From the IMG/VR virus record IMGVR_UViG_3300024431_000018, positions 1 to 36,803 of that record: DNA of 36,803 nt. One strand, given 5' to 3'. The translations under genes and the position numbers were made by a program. Of this stretch, positions 21,634-29,892 are shown piece by piece (the first letter of the stretch is position 1; the number at the start of each line of letters is the position of its first letter). The notes under the pieces were generated by a model that had not been told where the DNA came from, searched no databases, and worked only from the letters and a program-made list of their open reading frames with translations. This DNA comes from a virus.

Positions 21634-23470
21634 TTTCTACTTTCTCCAGCGTTATTGATGTGTTCCACATAGCCGCTTCAACTCCACCAGAACTAGCCGC
21701 AAAAGAAAAAACAACGTCTATATCACCGTCAGCGGCAAGGGTGAAAGGATATGATTGCTTGAATATATGTTTTTGACTTGTCCCTCTTCCGTCCCCGTCA
21801 TTGCCTCCTGAATCCTGCGGCTCCATTCTAAAAACTTCATTGCTTGTACCTTGAAGGGTTCCATCTATCTCCGCTCTAAATATAATACTTGAGTTTGTGG
21901 AATCGTAGGATTGGTTTGTTTCAAAATGTATTCGATAATCACCCGCTTTATTTCCCACAAAAGTATCATTTATTTTGTCTGAAAAACTTGTTGTTGTATT
22001 AACATCAATAGCGTTATCACTTAAAACTTTTGGTAGAATCTGATTAATTATTGGATTGCTTGGATTGGTGTTATCGACTGATATATTTTCACCTTCCGAA
22101 ACACTAGATACAAAAGCTACATAAGTTCCTGCTCCCGTTAATGCGTTTGCTGCCCCCGCTCCAGTTGTTAAAGCAACGCTGTTAAAACTTGTTCCTGTCC
22201 AAGTGCTGATACTTGTTACAGGTCCGGTGATCGCGCCCCCACTCAAATTTAACTTTGCATCTAATGCTGTTTGTAAATCGGTTTGACTAGATAAAGTCCC
22301 TGTAATTGATCCCCATGCCGAAGATGTTGATACCGGATTGTAGTTTCCTTGCTCATCGAGAAAATTAGTGGCTGAACCTCCAGTTGTTAAAGCTACACCA
22401 TTAAAAGATGTTCCTGTCCAACTGCTAACGCTTGTAACTGGGCCAGTCATTGCGCCGCCTGATAAATTCAGCTTTAGATTTAAAGCGGTTTGCTGGGCTG
22501 TGCTTACTGGTTTATTTGCATCACTTGTATTGTCAACATTGCCCAAGCCGATATCACTGGGAACAGGAAAGCTCATCACCGGATTAACAGCAGTACCACC
22601 AACACCATCACCCGTAACGCTATCAACAGCCCCACCTAAAACAGTATTTCCCTCTAAAACCGTTCCCGCGCTAGTGCCAAAGTTCTTATTAAATGCTGTA
22701 TTTTCTGCAAAATCATTCTTTTTAGCATCTAGCTCAACCTGTAAATCAATTTGATTAGATAATGTTCCTGAAATCTCTCCCCACGCCAAAGGATTATATG
22801 TACCATCCTCTCTAAGCAAATTAACAACGCTCCCGCCATTGGTTAAAGCAACACTGTTAAATGTTGTACCTATCACCGCTCCTGTTATTGAAAGCGTAAA
22901 ACCATCCCAAGTAAAATTGGCATCTGCTCCTAATGTTCCAGCATCATTATATTGTACTTGAGTATTTGCACCAGCAGGACCAGCAGTGGCCGGAGAATAA
23001 GAACCAGAATCATCTAAATAGTTATTTCCTGCACCACCATTTGTCAAAGCTATACTATTGAATGTAGTGGCTGTAATTCCACCCGTCACAGCTAATACAA
23101 GCCCGTCCCAAGTGAGATTGGCCGAACCTGCCAAAGAGCCAGAGTTGTTAAATTGTAGCTGTGTATCGGCTCCTGCTGTGATTGTTTGATATGTGCCATC
23201 GCCTCTAAGCGAATCATCTACAGAGCCGCCAGTTGTTAAAGATATTCCGTTAATTGATGTGGCTGTAATGGATCCAATTACTGATAAAACTTTACCAGTA
23301 TTATCCCACTTAAAAGAAGCGTCACCAGTGAAATTTCCACTTAAGTTAAATTGTACCGAATCATTTGGACCCGCCGCCGCTCCTCCCGCTACCGGTGAGC
23401 CATTAACCAATAATCTATCAACTGATAAATTAGTTAATACCGTATAAGGATCGCCATTTATATCAGTCAT
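21626..23470 (-). CDS. Long repeat-built fibre protein encoded in the head gene block
   Basis: A 614-residue protein made mostly of repeats. The unit TxFNxVALTxGG, followed by a leucine-containing turn and GxYxP, occurs five times. It alternates with NFTWDGFTLSITG units and with WGxIxGTLSxQxDLQxxLDAK segments known from many trimeric phage fibres. The last 130 residues lack repeats and look like a beta-sandwich tip (NKAGDYRIHFETNQSYDSTN). A fibre in the capsid block, rather than the tail block, suggests a head fibre or an extra adsorption fibre. The gene is followed by its DUF4376-like companion. Confidence 0.7.
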   Translation of the reverse strand: MTDINGDPYTVLTNLSVDRLLVNGSPVAGGAAAGPNDSVQFNLSGNFTGDASFKWDNTGKVLSVIGSITATSINGISLTTGGSVDDSLRGDGTYQTITAGADTQLQFNNSGSLAGSANLTWDGLVLAVTGGITATTFNSIALTNGGAGNNYLDDSGSYSPATAGPAGANTQVQYNDAGTLGADANFTWDGFTLSITGAVIGTTFNSVALTNGGSVVNLLREDGTYNPLAWGEISGTLSNQIDLQVELDAKKNDFAENTAFNKNFGTSAGTVLEGNTVLGGAVDSVTGDGVGGTAVNPVMSFPVPSDIGLGNVDNTSDANKPVSTAQQTALNLKLNLSGGAMTGPVTSVSSWTGTSFNGVALTTGGSATNFLDEQGNYNPVSTSSAWGSITGTLSSQTDLQTALDAKLNLSGGAITGPVTSISTWTGTSFNSVALTTGAGAANALTGAGTYVAFVSSVSEGENISVDNTNPSNPIINQILPKVLSDNAIDVNTTTSFSDKINDTFVGNKAGDYRIHFETNQSYDSTNSSIIFRAEIDGTLQGTSNEVFRMEPQDSGGNDGDGRGTSQKHIFKQSYPFTLAADGDIDVVFSFAASSGGVEAAMWNTSITLEKVENV

Positions 23471-23484
23471 TATTGACCCCTATT

Positions 23485-23790
23485 TTAACCGCCAGTTTGC
23501 ATAACTCGGCCAACTGTAGCGCCTGTTGCAGTAATGCGGATTGCCTCTAAGGGGCTGTTTTGAATATCGACTATACCGCTCGTTACTGCTGTTAATGCAG
23601 TTCCGGCTGTATCGTCTAAAGTAAACCAAACTGGAGTCTCACCTCTGTTCTCTCGTTGAAGTGTACCCTCAACCAAAGCACTTCCCGCGCTTACTTGGGC
23701 AGAATAAGAAGGATAACCCCACCTATTTAAGATTATAGTTTTTGTCCCTGCATTTGCTAGATCAAAATCAACATTTACTGGAGTTGCCAT
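23485..23790 (-). CDS. Small beta-rich capsid-region protein, 101 residues
   Basis: A soluble, low-charge protein with alternating hydrophobic residues (TKTIILNRWGYPSYSAQVSA, WFTLDDTAGTALTAVTSGIV), consistent with a beta-barrel decoration or fibre-base protein. It lies 12 bases after the 131-residue gene and 14 bases before the long fibre gene. It is probably a virion component, perhaps the attachment base for the fibre. No family is recognised. Confidence 0.6.
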   Translation of the reverse strand: MATPVNVDFDLANAGTKTIILNRWGYPSYSAQVSAGSALVEGTLQRENRGETPVWFTLDDTAGTALTAVTSGIVDIQNSPLEAIRITATGATVGRVMQTGG

Positions 23791-23802
23791 TTAATACTCT
23801 CC

Positions 23803-24198
23803 TTACGGTTCTTTAGTCCAAACACCACGAACATCAACTACCTGCCAAGCTACAACACCATCCAAAGATGCAAGAGTGACATAATCGCCAGTATTTGAGG
23901 TGGATTTAGTTAGTATTAAATCTTTATCGTCAGTACTATCATTAATGTAAGTTATCCCATCTGATGCATCAGGGCTTATTGTTAAATCTGCTTGGCCATA
24001 AGGAGCCGTATTGATAAATGTGATTGTATTTCCAATTTCGATTCCAGGAAGCGTAAAAACTACTCCATCAGTCTCGCCATTTGTAAAAGTTTTTCCTGAA
24101 TCAGTTGTAATAACTACTGTATAAGCTGAATTTTTAGCCTCTGCATCATTATCAACAAGAAAGGACTCTATGCCATTTGGGTATTTAGTTGTTCTCAT
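23803..24198 (-). CDS. Beta-rich virion protein, 131 residues
   Basis: Start set at ATG 24198, which has GGAG 8 bases upstream; the longer frame would run back into a structured untranslated stretch. The product (MRTTKYPNGIESFLVDNDAE, then TFINTAPYGQADLTISPDAS) reads like a short beta-helix or beta-sandwich fibre domain. Similar sequences with an N-terminal PNGI motif occur in phage appendage proteins. It is the first gene after the capsid terminator, so it may have its own transcript. Confidence 0.6.
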   Translation of the reverse strand: MRTTKYPNGIESFLVDNDAEAKNSAYTVVITTDSGKTFTNGETDGVVFTLPGIEIGNTITFINTAPYGQADLTISPDASDGITYINDSTDDKDLILTKSTSNTGDYVTLASLDGVVAWQVVDVRGVWTKEP

Positions 24199-24219
24199 TA
24201 TATTGCTCCAATGCCTAAC

Positions 24220-24243
24220 GGAATCGAACCGAAACTGACCAAC
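24220..24243 (-). other. tRNA-elbow-like element downstream of the capsid gene
   Basis: On the minus strand the gap after the capsid gene contains GTTGGTCAG (24243-24235), four bases, then GGTTCGATTCC (24230-24220). The second part equals a tRNA T-arm, with CGG/CCG closing a TTCGATT loop; the first resembles a D-loop. No anticodon arm or acceptor partner is found, so this is not a complete tRNA. A TATAAT (24256-24251, minus) lies just upstream. A related element lies at 25884-25909. Confidence 0.4.
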
Positions 24244-24264
24244 CAAGGACATTATAAAATAAAG

Positions 24265-24285
24265 AAAAAGGGGGCCGAAGCCCCC
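24265..24285 (-). terminator. Rho-independent terminator after the major capsid gene
   Basis: On the minus strand, a perfect six-base-pair GGGGGC/GCCCCC stem closed by a TTCG tetraloop is followed by TTTTT and a further T-rich stretch. It begins 5 bases after the capsid stop codon. It probably limits transcription downstream of the capsid gene and protects the 3' end of its mRNA. Confidence 0.9.
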
Positions 24286-24290
24286 AGTTT

Positions 24291-25211
24291 TTATGCGCCT
24301 GGAGTCCCGTACATTCCTCGGGCATCTGTCCAACCGTAGCTATAACGCTCAGTAGATTTAAATGCCATATTGGAAGTTCCGAAATCCATATCTTGCTCAA
24401 ACTTAGCCGCTCTACGTGTGAAATACTTCATGCCTTCACGAGCGTTAGTTTTTACATACCAACCATCGTTATCAGTCAAAAAGTTATTTGTAGTAAAACC
24501 GCCGGGTAAAGACTGCATAGTCTTCATAGCGTTGATTGCATTGTTTGCGGTATCATTTTGCAAAGTAGAGCCTAAAATTCTCTCTGCCTCAAACATCAAC
24601 GAAGGAGGAACTACCAAACGGGTTCCAGCCAATGCAATTCTTAGCCCTCGGGTATCGGTTGCTTCGTTAATCTGAATCAACATATCCTCTAAAGCTGTTT
24701 CTGTTAAGTCTGAATCAACAGTCAAACGGTTAGAATAAGTACCTGCATCTGTAGGACCATTCGGATGAACCAAACTAAATAAAGCTAGTCCATCACCGTC
24801 TTGCATAGTGAATGCAGGATTAAAGCCGTTATTTAGCACGTTAGCACCTACAACCTCTTTAGTCTGATTCATTGAAAAAGCTAATGCGCCTGCTTTACGA
24901 TTGAAAACACCATAAAGATTATCTTCTCTCGCTTCTTCAGTAACAATAAAACCCTTACCATAAGTAAGCGCAGGATATTTTGGAGAAATACCCTCTGTTT
25001 GAGTGTCATAAGCAATAGAATCACCTTCTGGCTTGACCGGGGCAAGCGCGAAGCCTTCCCATTGTTGATCTTGCTCAAAAGCTTTTTTACTGTCGTATGT
25101 ATCAAAGATTTTATCATATTGCTTTACGTGCGAATCATACTCATCACCCCAAACGGCATTTAAGCCCTCTTGGAGCATACGCGCTTCATTACCAGTAGTT
25201 ATAACTGTCAT
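24291..25211 (-). CDS. Major capsid protein
   Basis: A 306-residue protein with an acidic-aromatic N-terminal region (WGDEYDSHVKQYDKIFDTYD), a central helix-rich part (TYGKGFIVTEEAREDNLYGV), and the C-terminal FKSTERYSYGWTDARGMYGT. I recognise that ending as the signature of a capsid family of phages with HK97-fold heads. Its order after scaffold and decoration-like genes and before a strong terminator supports the call. It would form the icosahedral shell. The N-terminus lacks a long cleavable scaffold, consistent with the separate scaffold gene. Confidence 0.88.
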   Translation of the reverse strand: MTVITTGNEARMLQEGLNAVWGDEYDSHVKQYDKIFDTYDSKKAFEQDQQWEGFALAPVKPEGDSIAYDTQTEGISPKYPALTYGKGFIVTEEAREDNLYGVFNRKAGALAFSMNQTKEVVGANVLNNGFNPAFTMQDGDGLALFSLVHPNGPTDAGTYSNRLTVDSDLTETALEDMLIQINEATDTRGLRIALAGTRLVVPPSLMFEAERILGSTLQNDTANNAINAMKTMQSLPGGFTTNNFLTDNDGWYVKTNAREGMKYFTRRAAKFEQDMDFGTSNMAFKSTERYSYGWTDARGMYGTPGA

Positions 25212-25213
25212 GA

Positions 25214-25762
25214 CTATACTCCTGTTAAGTTAGTTTGTTGTGAACGGATTATGCTAAATAACCCAAGATTACCAACAGCGCCTAAAGCTGTGCCATCAGT
25301 AGGGGGTATTAAGTCAATCAGTCTAAGTGGACCCGCTGCATCTGCCGCACCTGATACCATCGCGGAGGTAACAGAATTACCCGAAACGGTTGGAGCATTT
25401 GCAGTAAGTAAGAAATTTGCACCTACATCGGTGACAGCTAAAACTGAACCAATTTCAATTTCATAAAGTGCATTTGGATCAACTTGAACTTGTGATAATC
25501 GATCTGTTGATGCAGTCCGACCTTTAAGCTCTAAGTTTGATAGATCGGGAGCAAAACCAGCAATTACGCCTGTTACCGCAGTTCCCGTTGAACCTGCTGC
25601 GCGTGTTATAGCCGCAACGCCATCAGCATTAGCAGTACCAGAAACGATAACCGCATCACCAACAGCCATTTGATTTGCATCAGCAGCTAGGAAGGCAAAT
25701 GTTTGTACCTTTCCTGTATACCCTGAAGCGCCTTGTGTTTTAGTAAGCCGTAAGCCAGCCAT
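25214..25762 (-). CDS. Capsid decoration or head-associated protein, 182 residues
   Basis: Start set at ATG 25762 with GGAG 8 bases upstream; a GTG three codons earlier would overlap this site. The product is rich in Ala, Gly, Val and Thr with few charges (VGDAVIVSGTANADGVAAIT, then GSVLAVTDVGANFLLTANAP), typical of beta-barrel head decoration proteins. It ends two bases before the capsid start, so the two are translated as a pair. The function is inferred from position and composition. Confidence 0.65.
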   Translation of the reverse strand: MAGLRLTKTQGASGYTGKVQTFAFLAADANQMAVGDAVIVSGTANADGVAAITRAAGSTGTAVTGVIAGFAPDLSNLELKGRTASTDRLSQVQVDPNALYEIEIGSVLAVTDVGANFLLTANAPTVSGNSVTSAMVSGAADAAGPLRLIDLIPPTDGTALGAVGNLGLFSIIRSQQTNLTGV

Positions 25763-25883
25763 AATAAACACTCCTATAGTTATAATTTAAAATAAAAAAA
25801 CAAATGCAATTTAATCAACCTTTACGGCTAATCTATTGCTTCTATTTTCCCACCCTAAACAGTTTTCTAACTATCGGCGCGAA

Positions 25884-25909
25884 GGATTCAAACCCTTGTT
25901 CTGACTAAC
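25884..25909 (-). other. tRNA-elbow-like element upstream of the capsid gene pair
   Basis: On the minus strand, GTTAGTCAG (25909-25901) is followed after six bases by GGTTTGAATCC (25894-25884), a near-consensus tRNA T-arm sequence. Flanking GCG and CGC can pair, giving a stem of GCG/CGC plus AAGG/CCTT around the GTTTGAAT loop, with the D-loop-like part bulged out. No anticodon arm is present. The arrangement repeats that at 24220-24243. It lies 12 bases beyond a stop codon and about 120 bases before the next gene. Confidence 0.4.
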
Positions 25910-25921
25910 TCGCTGGCTAGA

Positions 25922-26362
25922 CTATGATAAACCGTCTGTTGTTATTACGTTCGACTGTTTACCCGGTATATAATCAGGTACAGCACCACCTTTAATAGAT
26001 GCGTGTTCTGCCCTTGCTTTTGCATTAGTATCAATGACTTTTTGCTGTTTTGCAAGCTGATCCTCTAAATAAAGATCCATAGGTATTCTCATTAACCATC
26101 GTTTATGGCCCCCAGGATATACTATTTTATCATTAGTACCCTCATGGCAAACATATTCATACCCAGCATCAAGGTATTGTTGGATTTTACCTTTGCCATA
26201 ATCCGCACATTTCCTATAGTGAAAGTTTTTATCACGCGCTTCAATTGGAGTAGTATCCCCTCCTTGCGTTGAATTCATAGGAACACGCTTCTTCCTTGGG
26301 CTTGGGCTTGGTGTTTTTTTTGTAATATCTTTTTTAACTGTATTTTTAACTGTCTTTTTCAT
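25922..26362 (-). CDS. Conserved-type phage head-region protein, 146 residues
   Basis: The N-terminal 30 residues are strongly basic (KNTVKKDITKKTPSPSPRKK). The core has NFHYRKCADYGKGKIQQYLD, AGYEYVCHEG, PGGHKRWLMRIPMDLYLEDQ. The HYR..D.GKG.I..Y..AGYE.V and LM.IP...Y.ED pattern matches small proteins encoded between scaffold and capsid genes in other phages. Function is unknown; the basic tail might contact DNA or the acidic scaffold. It is followed by a 159-base untranslated stretch holding a tRNA-like element. Confidence 0.65.
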   Translation of the reverse strand: MKKTVKNTVKKDITKKTPSPSPRKKRVPMNSTQGGDTTPIEARDKNFHYRKCADYGKGKIQQYLDAGYEYVCHEGTNDKIVYPGGHKRWLMRIPMDLYLEDQLAKQQKVIDTNAKARAEHASIKGGAVPDYIPGKQSNVITTDGLS

Positions 26363-26364
26363 AA

Positions 26365-27213
26365 TTAAACTCCTTTCCTGCTATTTTCAATGGCCTTCAA
26401 AAATACCTTATCTCCTGACTCTCCATCAGGGAAAGCCGCTCTCATGTGCATTTCTTTAGGAGTGACATCATTCATTGTTATTTTCCGAGCTTTTGTTCCA
26501 CGGTTCCCGCCCCCTGTACTGGTAGCTGTATCAGAAGGATTTAATCTGTTTTGATTAATCTTAGGCTTGCCCGACATCTTTGACACCCTATCATCGACCG
26601 CTGCAAAGGCTTCTTCTGGAGTTCCACCTTTTCTAATAGCTAAATCATAGGCTGAATGAGCCGCCGCTACCCTTGGATCATTTTGGTCAAAAAACCATTG
26701 GTTTTCAGCTTCCCATTCTAATCGCATAATCTCAACATCATTAGCCCCTGCATCAGTTTGAACATTCTCTAACTTGTTCTTTTGAATGTTTAACTCTGAT
26801 TGTTTTTCTGCCAAAGCTGTAGCCGCTGTTGTATCACCATCATCAATAGCCGTTACTAATTGAGCTTTAACCTCTGCAAGCTGCCTTTCTGTATCAGCTT
26901 TGTGCAATATGTTTTGATTAACAATTTGATCTTCATAGCTTTTTTTCTGGTGGGTCATTTGATTTTTAATTGTTTTTATACTTCCTTTCATATCTCCCCA
27001 TTCCACATAATGCTTTGCGCTTTTATGATCGTCGGGATTTCCTTTAAATTCATTCTTAGGTAGCCAGCCTTGGTCCCTAGCTTGTCTCTCAACATCAGGC
27101 ATTTGGTCGCCTAGGTCTAAATCTTCATTATTATCAAGACCATCATTTTCAAGTAGGGTAGCCTCACCCTCACCCAAGCCGCCTAATTCCTCTGTTTTCT
27201 CTGCTTCTGCCAT
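26365..27213 (-). CDS. Scaffolding protein
   Basis: Start set at ATG 27213 (MAEAEKTEEL) because GGAG lies 7 bases upstream; the longer frame would begin at a TTG inside the preceding gene. The 282-residue product is highly charged. It has an acidic N-terminus (LGEGEATLLENDGLDNNEDL), a central coiled coil (KADTERQLAEVKAQLVTAID) and a basic C-terminal part (GNRGTKARKITMN). Charge, helix content and position directly before the head proteins fit an internal scaffold that guides capsid assembly and then leaves. A conserved RDQGWLPKNEF segment is typical for such phage proteins. Confidence 0.8.
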   Translation of the reverse strand: MAEAEKTEELGGLGEGEATLLENDGLDNNEDLDLGDQMPDVERQARDQGWLPKNEFKGNPDDHKSAKHYVEWGDMKGSIKTIKNQMTHQKKSYEDQIVNQNILHKADTERQLAEVKAQLVTAIDDGDTTAATALAEKQSELNIQKNKLENVQTDAGANDVEIMRLEWEAENQWFFDQNDPRVAAAHSAYDLAIRKGGTPEEAFAAVDDRVSKMSGKPKINQNRLNPSDTATSTGGGNRGTKARKITMNDVTPKEMHMRAAFPDGESGDKVFLKAIENSRKGV

Positions 27214-27214
27214 T

Positions 27215-27553
27215 TTATTTCTCCAGTTTGCCAATGATGCAATTGCTAGGTATTAATCTATGATTTTTATACTCATCTAAAGCTATTTGTAAGCCGTCAT
27301 ATCTATGAAATACAACAGTATCACCAACATTTACGCCATAATTATTGCAACGCGCCTGCAAGGTATCGTCTAAATCATCCCATTCCCATTCTGAGAATGC
27401 AAATGGCCCTATTTCCTCAACTTTTGCTATAAATTGGCCAGCCTGCTCCCTGTTTAACTCGTTAGGAGTTCCCATTATAATCCCACCCGCTGATTTTTCC
27501 TCGACCTCAACTAGCTTGACTAAAATGTGATCTCCTTTAGGTATCAAGTTCAT
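27215..27553 (-). CDS. GroES-like co-chaperonin
   Basis: A 112-residue protein with the GroES fold signature. The first strand is LIPKGDHILVKLVEVEEKSA, the mobile loop AGGIIMGTPNELNREQ, then GQFIAKVEEIG, GVNVGDTVVFHRYDG and a C-terminal SNCIIGKLEK. The mobile-loop GGIIM equivalent is the part that binds GroEL. No GroEL gene is present, so it would replace host GroES on host GroEL to help fold phage proteins, as T4 gp31 does for its capsid protein. Its place between the portal and scaffold genes fits a capsid-folding role. It ends one base before the scaffold start. Confidence 0.85.
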   Translation of the reverse strand: MNLIPKGDHILVKLVEVEEKSAGGIIMGTPNELNREQAGQFIAKVEEIGPFAFSEWEWDDLDDTLQARCNNYGVNVGDTVVFHRYDGLQIALDEYKNHRLIPSNCIIGKLEK

Positions 27554-27785
27554 CTATCATCTCCCCTTTTAAATTTATAATTTCCTCGAAGGCTTCAATT
27601 GCTCCTTGGATATGTGCATTTTCTAACGCGCAAGCGGTCGCGGTTATAATATTTCCATTGATATCGCGGGGAATGTAGCGGGGTTTTGATTTGTAGGATT
27701 CAATTGCGTCCTTGACTGTATCGAAATAGTACTTTGATACGGGACTACTAAACCATTCCTGTATTTGGCTCTGGGTTATTTCCAT
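27537..27785 (-). CDS. Small protein between portal and co-chaperonin genes, 82 residues
   Basis: Start set at ATG 27785, with AGAGG upstream at suitable spacing; it lies inside the last codons of the portal gene and the stop lies inside the GroES-like gene. The product (SQIQEWFSSPVSKYYFDTVK, then TACALENAHIQGAIEAFEEI) is a helical soluble protein. I recall proteins of similar pattern beside phage portal genes, but no function is known. The overlaps on both sides support it. Confidence 0.65.
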   Translation of the reverse strand: MEITQSQIQEWFSSPVSKYYFDTVKDAIESYKSKPRYIPRDINGNIITATACALENAHIQGAIEAFEEIINLKGEMIDELDT

Positions 27786-29892
27786 TATTTTGACCTCTGT
27801 CAATATTTACTAGCTCAGCCTCGCGCTTTGCTTTCTCTATATCTAACTCTGTTCCCACAATACTTGTGGCGTTCTTAGTGGCTTCTGTCTCTGCCTTTTC
27901 TATAGTCAGCTCTGTTTTAGCTCTCTCTGTTCCTGTTTTGGCTATAGTCAGCCCTGTTTCTGCCTGTGTCTTCATTAGATTAGCCTGAGCCTCTAGCACT
28001 CTAGCTTTAGCCTTTAGCTCCTCTGCACGACCTAGCGCCGCCTGAGCCTCTAAAGGAACTACAACTTGCATTTCTTGTAGTTGTTTTTGTCGTTCTTGCT
28101 CTTTCTGAGCTGCTACTTGCTGCTCTTCTGTAAGCTCTGGATAAATCTGCTCTAAATTCTCACTACCAATAGCCTCTAAATACGACTCTACAACCTCTTT
28201 AGCATTGCCTCCGGTTTGTTCTATTTGAGGCATGACGGATAATTCTGCTTGGGCCTTTTGTATTCTTTGTATTTTGCTGCTGTTCCTTGGGTTTGCGCTC
28301 GGTACAATATCCATATCTTGAGTATTGAAATCGACAAAAGGATTTGCTTCTTGGTCATCAACCAAAATCATATATTGCTCTGGGTCCATAAATTTTGCAT
28401 TTAAACGATACCAAATGGCAAATTCCTTGCACATCGAGCGATACATTCTAAGAATTATAGCCCCAACCGATTGCTGTTGTTCATGCACTAAGCTTAGTGT
28501 AGTAGCCGCCGGCGTATTAGTGCCAAGAACTGAGCCTAGATCAGTAGTTGATGATAATCTTTGAGCCTCATTCATTAAACCTTGATTTAGATTTAACAGC
28601 GTTCCCGAAGGTTCTTTGAAAGGAACAGGTAAAATCCCAGTTTGCAACTCTTGGGCGCTTAAATTGGTTTGATGCCAAGTACCTGGCCCCATCTTCATAT
28701 CGCCCATTTTTTTTCTAAATCCCTTGGCAAGCCAACCTGTCTGCAAGTTTGCTAATGTTCCAGCGTCAAGTAGTTGGTTTGTGGTGGTATTTATTCCTTG
28801 AGCATAAGAGCCTAAAAGATGGAAATAACCAACGCTCAAAAACTCTGATTGTGGGTTAGTTAAGAATGAATAACTGACTAGATTCTCATCTCTTGAAATT
28901 TTAACTATGATTCGTTTCTTTTCTGGTTCAATTAATTGTATTTCTTCATTTTCATCAAGTACAAAATCACCATTCTCATCTTTTAAAATGAGCTTATCGA
29001 CTGATAAAGTTACCCCATCATCATCACGAACAAATATACCATCTAATGATATTTGCGATTTAATCCTCATTACAGTGCCAGATGCCGCGTGTACAGTTAC
29101 AATATAGGGCTCTTGATAACCATCACCATCAAGATCAAGCAATGTTTGCTGTTCAAAGAATTCTGTTAAATCATCTTCTGATGCTGTTTTTTCTATACTA
29201 TCGTCATTAGAAGTGGACAAAGCCCCAAACTCTATATCTATATCCCGCCAAATACCGGAATTGATCATTTCTACAATCTCATTCGGCGTTTTAAATACTT
29301 TTTGAGTAAACCTTAATGCACTATCTAATGTTTTTGTTGCTTGATTGATAGCAAAGTTAGGATAGCTTATTACCTCTGATACATTATGACCTAGCGAGGC
29401 ATCAAATAGCGTTTTCTTAAAAATATGTCCTTGGTCTGCTACGTTGTAAAGTAGCTTTTCTTGCTCTTCTACCCAACTTGCAGCTTCTACAGTTAATTGC
29501 CAATTCATTACTGTTTCGACACGCTCCACCCTATCAGCTTTGGCATCATCTGGGTCTTTTCCTATTACTTTAGCTTTAACTAGATTGCTAGTAGCAAGCA
29601 ACTCTTCCGATGCTCTATCACCAAATTTAATTCTTGCCTCGATTAGCAATGGTGTTTTATGATTCGCTGCTCCTTGCCACGGCTCACTCCTTGAACCTTT
29701 CGCAGGTTTGATTAACTCTAAACCTTTATCAATATCCTCTTTCCATTCATCCATTGAAGCCCAATCAACATCAAATCCCTTTATGACATCTTGACCGATC
29801 ATCATTAGCTCATTCTCACCGCCCTGCTTTTTAGCGATGGTATCAGCTATATTGACTGTCTTGATTAGTTTTAGGAGTTTTTTAATAGCCAT
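27748..29892 (-). CDS. Portal protein
   Basis: A 714-residue protein with features of P22-type portals. An N-terminal region contains SEPWQGAANHKTPLLIEARI and WVEEQEKLLYNVADQGHIFK, and the core has a FTQKVFKTPNEIVEM stem region and PVPFKEPSGTLLNLNQGLMN. A long C-terminal Gln/Glu/Ala coiled coil (AQAALGRAEELKAKARVLEA) would form the barrel. It forms a 12-fold ring at one capsid vertex through which DNA is packaged and ejected. It follows the large terminase with one small gene between them. Confidence 0.9.
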   Translation of the reverse strand: MAIKKLLKLIKTVNIADTIAKKQGGENELMMIGQDVIKGFDVDWASMDEWKEDIDKGLELIKPAKGSRSEPWQGAANHKTPLLIEARIKFGDRASEELLATSNLVKAKVIGKDPDDAKADRVERVETVMNWQLTVEAASWVEEQEKLLYNVADQGHIFKKTLFDASLGHNVSEVISYPNFAINQATKTLDSALRFTQKVFKTPNEIVEMINSGIWRDIDIEFGALSTSNDDSIEKTASEDDLTEFFEQQTLLDLDGDGYQEPYIVTVHAASGTVMRIKSQISLDGIFVRDDDGVTLSVDKLILKDENGDFVLDENEEIQLIEPEKKRIIVKISRDENLVSYSFLTNPQSEFLSVGYFHLLGSYAQGINTTTNQLLDAGTLANLQTGWLAKGFRKKMGDMKMGPGTWHQTNLSAQELQTGILPVPFKEPSGTLLNLNQGLMNEAQRLSSTTDLGSVLGTNTPAATTLSLVHEQQQSVGAIILRMYRSMCKEFAIWYRLNAKFMDPEQYMILVDDQEANPFVDFNTQDMDIVPSANPRNSSKIQRIQKAQAELSVMPQIEQTGGNAKEVVESYLEAIGSENLEQIYPELTEEQQVAAQKEQERQKQLQEMQVVVPLEAQAALGRAEELKAKARVLEAQANLMKTQAETGLTIAKTGTERAKTELTIEKAETEATKNATSIVGTELDIEKAKREAELVNIDRGQNNGNNPEPNTGMV

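Noticed and set aside
24199-24290. Complete tRNA gene in the gap after the capsid gene
   Set aside because: Only a T-arm-like part is convincing; no pairing acceptor stem or anticodon arm could be drawn, so it is listed as a tRNA-like element instead.
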